Source of the DNA: Peptostreptococcus canis
Lineage (GTDB): Bacteria > Bacillota > Clostridia > Peptostreptococcales > Peptostreptococcaceae
DNA: 64,000 nucleotides
Assembly (NCBI RefSeq): GCF_014229965.1
Contig: NZ_JABGBW010000002.1
Coordinates: forward strand, 239,587 to 303,586
Direction of reading: 5' to 3'
How positions within the stretch are numbered: the first letter of the stretch is position 1; the number at the start of each line of letters is the position of its first letter. Of the stretch, positions 54,916 to 61,883 are shown in pieces. Under the pieces are notes generated by a model. The model did no database searches. It was not told the origin of the DNA and saw nothing but the letters and a program-made list of their open reading frames with translations. The position numbers were made by a program, and so were the translations under genes.

Positions 54916-55089
54916 CTATATCAATTTATTGGCCACATCTGGATCGATAATTTCTATCAAATTATCCTCATCTATATTAACGCCATCTATTAGTAGACTA
55001 TCAACATCTATCTCTATATACAAAACACTTTTTTCCCTTTCTTTTAAATCGCATAATCTATATTCTTTGTTAATTATATCATCAATCAA
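54916..55089 (-). CDS. Small acidic protein, 57 residues, TTG start
   Basis: A short frame in the gap between the 660-residue orphan gene and galE. It starts at TTG 55089, 7 bases after AAGGGGGATTATT begins to weaken (AAGGGGG core), and ends 13 bases before galE. The product begins MIDDIINKEYRLCDLKEREK and is strongly acidic (many Asp/Glu), with a hydrophobic-alternating middle (SVLYIEIDVDSLLIDGVNID) and no membrane span. I do not recognise it. Its spacing to both neighbours and good Shine-Dalgarno make translation likely; without it the operon would have an unexplained 214-base gap. Confidence 0.55.
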   Translation of the reverse strand: MIDDIINKEYRLCDLKEREKSVLYIEIDVDSLLIDGVNIDEDNLIEIIDPDVANKLI

Positions 55090-55116
55090 AATAATCCCCC
55101 TTTTTTCTAAATAGAC

Positions 55117-57099
55117 TTACCTGTACCCTCCAGTATAGTAAAATTCACTATCTACCTTCATAGAACCAAATTTTGTAATAGAATATAAGTCATCTATTAT
55201 ATCTTTTCTAAGTACAGTACTATTATTATTTGTAGTAAATTGTCTAAATATGTGTGCGGATTTTATTCTTTCCATTAACTCTTCTTTCACTTCTATTTCA
55301 TCAATAGTTTCATAATATTTATATATTAGTTTGTAAGTATCAAAAATCTTGATAATAGTTTTGGCTATATAATGTGGCAACATATTATATATCAAATGTT
55401 TTAATTTTTTATGAGCTTGCCTACTAAATAAATCGACCCTATAAACTTCAGATTCTTTAAGCATTCTGATAGATGATTTTCTCATACTAGATGGAAGTAA
55501 CATATAACTGATATTTTCAATACAATGTGCAATATCAGTTAAATCTATCTTTATATTATTCCTTATTTCAAAGAAAAACTTTTCTAATTTTTCTATTTCT
55601 TGTAAATCAACTTCAATTCCAACACTTCTAAAATATCTTCTTTCAATATTGTAAAGTATTTCAGACATATTAACACTTATACAATCTATGTTCTCCATTT
55701 GAATATGGATTTCATTATACAACTCATTAATCACATCTACTAAATCATTAAGTGATGAATTTTTATCTATTTTTTTATGCACAACATCCATATCATATAT
55801 GTGTCCAAAAAAATTATAAATAACCATATCCGAAATTGATTTTATCCAATTCTCATAGACTTCTTGAATGCTGGCAGTATTTAATAATGAATTTTGATAT
55901 TCCGAAAAAATATTTTCTGATAGTTCTTTAGCAACATTTCTTTTAAGTATTATTCTTATAAATTTATCCTTAAATCTTATCTCGGTTTCAACATATGATT
56001 CAAGACAACTTTCACTTTCTTCATGAATAGATATATTAGAAATAGTAGATTTATCTATTGTCAAAATTTTTTTTTCTCTGGATTTATATAAATTTATAGC
56101 CTTGTCATCTATATCGATAAAAAATGGTCTTTTTTCTTTTGTAAATCCTACTATTCCCCCTGAAATATTATTAATCTTATTTAATCCGATTTTTCTTGAA
56201 TTTTCTTCATCAATATAAAGATTAAAAACGTTCAACTCATCGAAAATAATATAATTGCCATTTTTGAAATCTATTTTTGAGAAATTAGAACAATCCTCAC
56301 ACAATATTTCCTTCTTTTCCTTTTTTTCATATAAAACTAATAAATCATCATGTCTTATAATAAACATACTTTTTAAGAGATATTCTTTTTCCCTTATTGT
56401 ACCACTTACTTTACAAAATGCTATTATATCATCATTCGGTATCCTGCCTATTTTTTTATTACTATTTACTATTTCATCAATATTTTCAGGAATAAATTTA
56501 TCTATATTATGACCGGTAAATTCTACCCTTCTAAAAACCTTTGATTCCTTATCCACATAAAAATAACCCCTGATTTCAACACCATTATCTAAAAGTCTAT
56601 ATGATTCTATATCCGAAAGTATAAACTCATATCTATATCTGCCACTATTGAACAAAAATCTATTTTGAGCTTTTTCAATGTTACCTATAATAGGACTAGA
56701 ATCATCCATTTTAAGAATAATATTATCATTAATGAAGTTAAATATACTATCTCCTAAAATATCTTTTATATGTATAAATTCTTCTAAATCAAGTATCATT
56801 ATCAAGCTTAAATCCAGTTCTGTTTCAAATTCTCCTCTTACAAACTTAAAGTTTAGCGAATCAGTAAAAATATTAATCCCATCCAAGTCTATTTCAGAAT
56901 TAAGTATTCCGGTACAATCTTTATGCTCATAAACAAGATATTCTTCTATATCTTTCCCTAAATAATCAACCTTGGAAACATAAATGTTTCCAAGGTTAGT
57001 AAGTTGCAAGCATTTATCATCAAGGCTAAAATTATCTAAACCAGTTAAGCTATATCCAGATTTCATATTAAATATTACTTTTTCACCTAATTTAAACAA
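55117..57099 (-). CDS. Hypothetical protein, 660 residues
   Basis: I do not recognise this family. The N-terminal 370 residues look beta-rich with repeated short strands (KVIFNMKSGYSLTGLDNFSL, GNYIIFDELNVFNLYIDEEN). The last 270 are helical, with long amphipathic segments around residues 420-640. There is no signal peptide and no membrane span, so it is probably cytoplasmic or peripheral. It starts at TTG 57099, 9 bases after GGAGG. It begins 15 bases after the SPOR-protein gene, so the two products may work together at the membrane. Two close cysteines (about 267 and 270, CEDC) are seen but no full zinc site. Confidence 0.75.
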   Translation of the reverse strand: MFKLGEKVIFNMKSGYSLTGLDNFSLDDKCLQLTNLGNIYVSKVDYLGKDIEEYLVYEHKDCTGILNSEIDLDGINIFTDSLNFKFVRGEFETELDLSLIMILDLEEFIHIKDILGDSIFNFINDNIILKMDDSSPIIGNIEKAQNRFLFNSGRYRYEFILSDIESYRLLDNGVEIRGYFYVDKESKVFRRVEFTGHNIDKFIPENIDEIVNSNKKIGRIPNDDIIAFCKVSGTIREKEYLLKSMFIIRHDDLLVLYEKKEKKEILCEDCSNFSKIDFKNGNYIIFDELNVFNLYIDEENSRKIGLNKINNISGGIVGFTKEKRPFFIDIDDKAINLYKSREKKILTIDKSTISNISIHEESESCLESYVETEIRFKDKFIRIILKRNVAKELSENIFSEYQNSLLNTASIQEVYENWIKSISDMVIYNFFGHIYDMDVVHKKIDKNSSLNDLVDVINELYNEIHIQMENIDCISVNMSEILYNIERRYFRSVGIEVDLQEIEKLEKFFFEIRNNIKIDLTDIAHCIENISYMLLPSSMRKSSIRMLKESEVYRVDLFSRQAHKKLKHLIYNMLPHYIAKTIIKIFDTYKLIYKYYETIDEIEVKEELMERIKSAHIFRQFTTNNNSTVLRKDIIDDLYSITKFGSMKVDSEFYYTGGYR

Positions 57100-57114
57100 A
57101 ATCTGTTTCCTCCT

Positions 57115-60100
57115 TTATTGTTTTCCTTTTAATGCTTCATTATATATTTCATCTAAATTAATTACATATTGCTGATTCTTTCCTGTCGATGAAATTTGAT
57201 TCTTTAAATCGTTATAATCAGTTTTTAATTGTTCAGCAGATAGATTTGTAGACCTTATTCTGAATGCTTCAATTTTTAAGTCATAGTATTTATTTTGGGA
57301 AGCTACATAGTTTTGAATACCTTTTGCACCAATTCTATTTGATTCTGCATAAGCTTGATTTGCATCAAAATACTCTCCTACCTTTAACATATAGTACCCA
57401 CCATTTCTGACCACTTTTGCATTTACTCCTCTGTTCTTAAAATTATAAGCAACAGATTGAGCTGAATCTTCAGATTTAGTGGCTCCTACAAATACGGTAT
57501 AATAAGTTCCTTTACCTCCCTTATAGTTTTCGGCCTCTCTATCAAAAGAACTTGCCTTTGATTCAATTTCATCTCTTTCCTTTTCAGCTTCTGTTTTTTG
57601 AGTTATTTTTGTTGTGTTACTATTTAACTCGCCATTATTTGTTGTTGCGTTATTTGAACCATTTATTTGTTTGGCATGTTTAACATTGTTATTAGTTTCC
57701 TGAACACTAGGTTTATTTGTACTTTTAATAAAATACACATAAGCAAAAAATATTGAAACTACCAAAATGATTATAATTACACCATCTCTCGCCATTTTCT
57801 TTTTAGGATAAATAACCGTTTCATCAGCAAACTCCTCTTCTTCTTTTCTTCTCGCTCTATCATCTATTTTTGCAGAAATTTTCTGATTAAATGATTTTTT
57901 TACCTCATTAATTTTTGACATATTAATATTCAACTTTGACTTTTTAGTATTGTTCTTTTTACTATGTTTCTCATAAACATCCGATTCCTCAAAATCATCT
58001 GCCCCTTCTAACAGACTTTCTTTAGATAGTGTATTTTCCAAAGTTTCTTTATTATCCAACTCAAACCTAGATGTAATTTCTCCATCCCTTTTCATTGCCT
58101 TCAGATTCTCAAGTTCTTCAAACTCTCCACTTGATTCAATATTTTTTTCATTTTCATCTGATTCATATTTTTTATCAAAATCTTCTTGAGACTCTGCGCC
58201 ATCAAATTTATGTTCAAAATCATTTATTTTTTCAGCTTCATTCTCAATGAATTTAACTCTATCTTCATTTACTTCTTCCAATATGACATTTACATCTTTT
58301 TCAATATCACTAAATTCAGATTGATCATTTTTAGCTTCTAATTCTTCTTGATATTTTTTATTAGCCTCTTCTATTTTTCTTAGATTAAGCCTTTGTGTCT
58401 TACCTAAAATAGGCTTAAATTGATTCCCCTCTTCTTCATCAATTTGTCTTATTTCATCCGTACTAAGAATATTAGTCTTAGAAGAACCCTCCTCTTTGGA
58501 TTCGTCATTCATTAAATCATCAATTGTTATCTGCCCATCAATAATAGTATCATCAAATAAATCTATGTTTCTGTTGCCACTTACAAAACCATCTTTTCTG
58601 TAAGCCAAATCAGTTTCCTCAATAACTATATCTTTATCTATTAATCTATTAAAAGAATTTTTATTAATCTCTTCTGCTATCTGTCTTTCAGACTTTAATT
58701 CAGATAATTCAGATTCAGAGTGCTTAATATCCTTTCTCTTGTTCTTTTCTTTCAACTTCAAAATAGCAACTGCATTTTCGTCTTGAATTGATTTATCACC
58801 TCTAAATAGACCATCATATATTTCTTCATCAGAATCATTAGTATCTTCTTCATCTTCATAGTACTCATCATACTCTTTATCATATAATCTGCCTCGTGAA
58901 AATAAATTTCTAAATTTGAATCTAAGACCATTTGAATTTTCTTTGTATACCTCATCTATATCATCATAATCGTCTTCTTGATATTCTTCATATTCTTCAT
59001 ATTCATATTCTTCATCATAATCATCATCTAAATCTATGGAATCTTCTTTTTGTTTTAGTTTTTGAGAAAAACTGAAAAGTCCCTTCTTAATTTTTCCTGC
59101 AAAGCCGGTAGATATCTCTTCATCATCCTCATATTCAGTATAACTGGGATTGCTATATTCAAGATAACCAATACAATCTTCTACTGTCATTTCGTCAGTA
59201 AGAGATTCAATGATACTTAATCTCTTAGACATTGTTAAATCGCCATCTTCAATATTTGATTCACCAAAGAAATTATTGTTATCCATATTGAAATCGGATT
59301 TAACCAATTTTTTGCACTCTAACCAAGTTCTCTTATCAACAAAAGTCTTGTCAATTATTACTTTTTCCACCGTTTCTTCAAACTGACTTTGTGAAATATA
59401 TCCTGATATATACATTCTAAAAAGATTAGAAAACAGCATTCTTTTTTCAGCAGAAACATAATCCATTAATAATACTACACACGAAATACAATCTTTATAA
59501 TCTTCACTAAATAAAAAAGCATCTTCTTCATCTATATTTTCTAATTGTATTGAATTTCTAAATATATTATTGATTCTTACAAGTATTTCAGAAGTCCTCA
59601 TTACTGATACATATTTCTTAAAGCTTAGACTTTTTTCTTCATCTTGTATATTCGAACAATTCAACTCTTCATCTTCAACAAGAACTTCATCCTTAAAGTC
59701 AACTTCCTCTTCTGCATAATTGAAAAGAATATCGTTGATCATCATAAAAATTTCATTCATTACATCAATTTTTACTTGCTCCGTACTCATATCAAGAATT
59801 TTATTATATTTATCAGCATTTGATGATATTTCTCTAATTACCATCCCCAATATATCTTTATAGATATTTAAAATTTTATAATCGTTCTCTATTTTTTCAA
59901 TTCTTTCTAAACCAGAACTTTTATCATATGATACAAATATCTTTTTATCCTTTTCATTTAGATTTGAGTTTCCTTCACTCATAGCTCTATTAACATATTC
60001 CCTTGAAGAATTGGTTATATTTTCGACACTTTTTTCAACGGATTTAATACTTGATATTACTCCATTTTCAACCCACATTTCTAATATCAATTCTAATTTT

Positions 60101-60294
60101 TTTATAATTGACTTATAATATATTATATTATATCTTAATACTTCAATATATTTTTCTTCATTTTTTCCAACTTTATGATATTTATGTTTTAAGGTATCAT
60201 TAAGATTACCATTCATCTTACTTTTATCATCTATGTATTTGTTATCGACTTCTTCAATAACTAATTTTATTAACTTCTTTCCGTAATTATTCAA
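57115..60294 (-). CDS. Large cytoplasmic-domain membrane protein with C-terminal SPOR domain
   Basis: About 1,059 residues. Layout: a helical N-terminal region (1-380); a very acidic Tyr/Asp/Glu-rich segment (about 385-510, with YDEEYEYEEYEEYQEDDYDD); more charged coiled or disordered sequence to about 830; one membrane span (GVIIIILVVSIFFAYVYFI, about 839-857); a Thr/Asn-rich extracytoplasmic linker; and a SPOR domain (about 928-1002, YTVFVGATKSEDSAQSVAYN and KVVRNGGYYMLKVGEYFD). SPOR domains bind septal glycan lacking stem peptides, so a septal role is likely. SPOR proteins are usually far smaller. I start at TTG 60294, eight bases after AAGGAG; the GTG at 60303 is in the Shine-Dalgarno. 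First gene of a six-gene run. Confidence 0.82.
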   Translation of the reverse strand: MNNYGKKLIKLVIEEVDNKYIDDKSKMNGNLNDTLKHKYHKVGKNEEKYIEVLRYNIIYYKSIIKKLELILEMWVENGVISSIKSVEKSVENITNSSREYVNRAMSEGNSNLNEKDKKIFVSYDKSSGLERIEKIENDYKILNIYKDILGMVIREISSNADKYNKILDMSTEQVKIDVMNEIFMMINDILFNYAEEEVDFKDEVLVEDEELNCSNIQDEEKSLSFKKYVSVMRTSEILVRINNIFRNSIQLENIDEEDAFLFSEDYKDCISCVVLLMDYVSAEKRMLFSNLFRMYISGYISQSQFEETVEKVIIDKTFVDKRTWLECKKLVKSDFNMDNNNFFGESNIEDGDLTMSKRLSIIESLTDEMTVEDCIGYLEYSNPSYTEYEDDEEISTGFAGKIKKGLFSFSQKLKQKEDSIDLDDDYDEEYEYEEYEEYQEDDYDDIDEVYKENSNGLRFKFRNLFSRGRLYDKEYDEYYEDEEDTNDSDEEIYDGLFRGDKSIQDENAVAILKLKEKNKRKDIKHSESELSELKSERQIAEEINKNSFNRLIDKDIVIEETDLAYRKDGFVSGNRNIDLFDDTIIDGQITIDDLMNDESKEEGSSKTNILSTDEIRQIDEEEGNQFKPILGKTQRLNLRKIEEANKKYQEELEAKNDQSEFSDIEKDVNVILEEVNEDRVKFIENEAEKINDFEHKFDGAESQEDFDKKYESDENEKNIESSGEFEELENLKAMKRDGEITSRFELDNKETLENTLSKESLLEGADDFEESDVYEKHSKKNNTKKSKLNINMSKINEVKKSFNQKISAKIDDRARRKEEEEFADETVIYPKKKMARDGVIIIILVVSIFFAYVYFIKSTNKPSVQETNNNVKHAKQINGSNNATTNNGELNSNTTKITQKTEAEKERDEIESKASSFDREAENYKGGKGTYYTVFVGATKSEDSAQSVAYNFKNRGVNAKVVRNGGYYMLKVGEYFDANQAYAESNRIGAKGIQNYVASQNKYYDLKIEAFRIRSTNLSAEQLKTDYNDLKNQISSTGKNQQYVINLDEIYNEALKGKQ

Positions 60295-60435
60295 AAGCTT
60301 CACTCCTTATTAGTCATGTTTCATAAAAATAAACATTATACATTGATATTATACCATATAATGACTAAAAACTCATTTGTTTTTGCAATTTATTACGCTA
60401 TTTATTCTATCATCTAATATTTATTTCACTAAAAA

Positions 60436-60460
60436 ACAAAAAAGGCCCTCAAAAAGAGAA
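60436..60460 (-). terminator. Terminator of rnpB
   Basis: Minus strand GGTTCTC (60460-60454), 5-base loop, GAGGGCC (60448-60442), 7 bp including two G-U pairs, followed by TTTTTTG. It lies 20 bases after the mature rnpB 3' end. Confidence 0.75.
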
Positions 60461-60479
60461 CCTGTATTTACATATTATT

Positions 60480-60808
60480 AAGCATAGCTATAAGCGGAGT
60501 TCTGTATTAGATGATCATCTTTCTAGGCGTATCGTCACCGATAAACTCAAGCGGCCTACCTACCGGGAGATGCGAGCAACATCTCTTTATCCTAACTTGG
60601 CCTTGCACCAGGTGGGGTTTACATAGCCACATAGTCACCTATGTGCTGGTGAGCTCTTACCTCGCCTTTCCATCCTTACCATAATAATGGCGGTTTATTT
60701 CTGTTGCACTATCCTTAAGATTGCTCTCACTAGACGTTATCTAGCACCCTGCTCTATGGAGCTCCGACTTTCCTCATGTATTTCTACCTGCGATCATCTG
60801 CTATACTT
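60480..60808 (-). ncRNA. rnpB: RNase P RNA
   Basis: Catalytic RNA of RNase P, which trims tRNA 5' leaders. The universal GAGGAAAGTC is at 60775-60766. Further recognisable parts are AGCAGGGTGC, ACAGAAATAAACCGCC, GTAAACCCCACCTGGTGCAA and, near the 3' end, AGGTAGGCCGCTTGAG. The ends pair as helix P1: AAGTATAGC at 60808-60800 with GCTATGCTT at 60488-60480 (one G-U). That fixes the boundaries at about 329 nt. The GTAAACCCCACC...GCAAGGCCAA stretch looks like the ancestral type A rather than the Bacillus type B. It has its own promoter and terminator. Confidence 0.96.
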
Positions 60809-60819
60809 AATAATTAAAT

Positions 60820-60849
60820 ATTGTATCATACTTTATGATGATATATCAA
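60820..60849 (-). promoter_or_regulatory. rnpB promoter
   Basis: Minus strand TTGATA (60849-60844), 18-base spacer, TACAAT (60825-60820), with the P1 5' strand beginning 11 bases later. It sits just after the glucosaminidase stop codon. Confidence 0.7.
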
Positions 60850-60859
60850 GAAATATAAA

Positions 60860-61633
60860 TTATTGTAATGTACCCTTTACTTTTTTATCATATTTATATA
60901 GGTTTCTACTTTCAATTATTTTTATGAGTTTGTCTGCATATATCTTTTCCCCTCTTGAATTGATTGTTGTGGCATATCCTGCATTTTCTAACGCTTGAGC
61001 TTGATTTTGATAATTCTTGGCATCAAATAATCCATTCTTTCTATATCTTTCATTTTTCAATAAAAAGTTATGATAGTCTTCAATGCTATCATCCCACGAA
61101 TTATACTGTCTAAAATATGCATTTTCATACTTATTATAATATTCTTTTGTATTGAATTCTATTTTTTTCCCGTGCCATGATTTATCTGCCTTTATTCCAT
61201 ACAAATTATTACCTTTTTTTGCAAGCTCAGATCTTCCCCAGTTTGATTCCAATATCGCTTGCGACATTGTGATTGATGGAAGAATTCCCGTCTTTCTATA
61301 TCCATTAATAGCTGGCTCTTCAATCTTTGATATAAAATCATCGGGTGTGATATTCTCTTTATTATTCTGGGTATTTTCTATAAATGAAAAAAGTGTTGTT
61401 AAAAAATACATAATTAATAATAAAATAACAATGAAAATTGCATTTCTTATCACTCTTCTTCTCTTTATTTTTTTCTTATTCTTAGCATTATTTCTATAAT
61501 TTCTTTTTTTAGTATATCTTTTACTAGTTTTATTATATCCATTTTTTTTATTGATATATTTTCCTGTTTTATCGGATATACTTTTACTTGATTTTTTATT
61601 ATAAGATTTTTTTCTCCTCTCGAGTTGAACCAT
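60860..61633 (-). CDS. Membrane-anchored N-acetylglucosaminidase (GH73)
   Basis: 257 residues. A very basic cytoplasmic N-terminus of about 60 residues is followed by one membrane span (IRNAIFIVILLLIMYFLTTL, about 62-81) and an extracytoplasmic GH73 glucosaminidase domain (about 98-245). The domain shows SITMSQAILESNWG, with the likely catalytic Glu129, then NNLYGIKADKSWHGKKIEFN and QYNSWDDSIEDYHNFL. Such enzymes cleave the GlcNAc-MurNAc glycan bond during growth or separation. It is held by an uncleaved anchor, not secreted, and lacks wall-binding repeats. GGGAGGTG lies four bases before the ATG. It lies upstream of rnpB and near the SPOR-domain gene. Confidence 0.92.
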   Translation of the reverse strand: MVQLERRKKSYNKKSSKSISDKTGKYINKKNGYNKTSKRYTKKRNYRNNAKNKKKIKRRRVIRNAIFIVILLLIMYFLTTLFSFIENTQNNKENITPDDFISKIEEPAINGYRKTGILPSITMSQAILESNWGRSELAKKGNNLYGIKADKSWHGKKIEFNTKEYYNKYENAYFRQYNSWDDSIEDYHNFLLKNERYRKNGLFDAKNYQNQAQALENAGYATTINSRGEKIYADKLIKIIESRNLYKYDKKVKGTLQ

Positions 61634-61762
61634 ATTACACCTCCCATCATTCTATTTTTTTGATTATATCTTTCTTTCCTTTAGATAAGTTTAATCTTTC
61701 AAAATTCTATAATTGCTTTTAATGTAATAGAAATCAAAATATATTTAAAATAATTATAGAAA

Positions 61763-61800
61763 TAGGGATTGCTAATTTTCAATATAATCAGCAATCCCTA
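61763..61800. terminator. Terminator between the adhesin gene and the glucosaminidase gene
   Basis: Perfect 11-bp stem TAGGGATTGCT/AGCAATCCCTA with a 16-base loop. It stops minus-strand transcripts from the adhesin gene. The U-tract is weak in that direction and strong (CTTTTTTTT) on the plus strand. Confidence 0.7.
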
Positions 61801-61883
61801 CTTTTTTTTAATTGTATATTTGATAATAAATATCAAAATTGTAAATTTATACTTTCAATTTTTTCTACTTTGTTTTTTATTTC

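Noticed and set aside
58758..58955. Minus-strand frame rich in Met, Lys and Tyr inside the SPOR gene
   Set aside because: It is an out-of-frame reading of the acidic low-complexity tract; the SPOR frame is uninterrupted through it.
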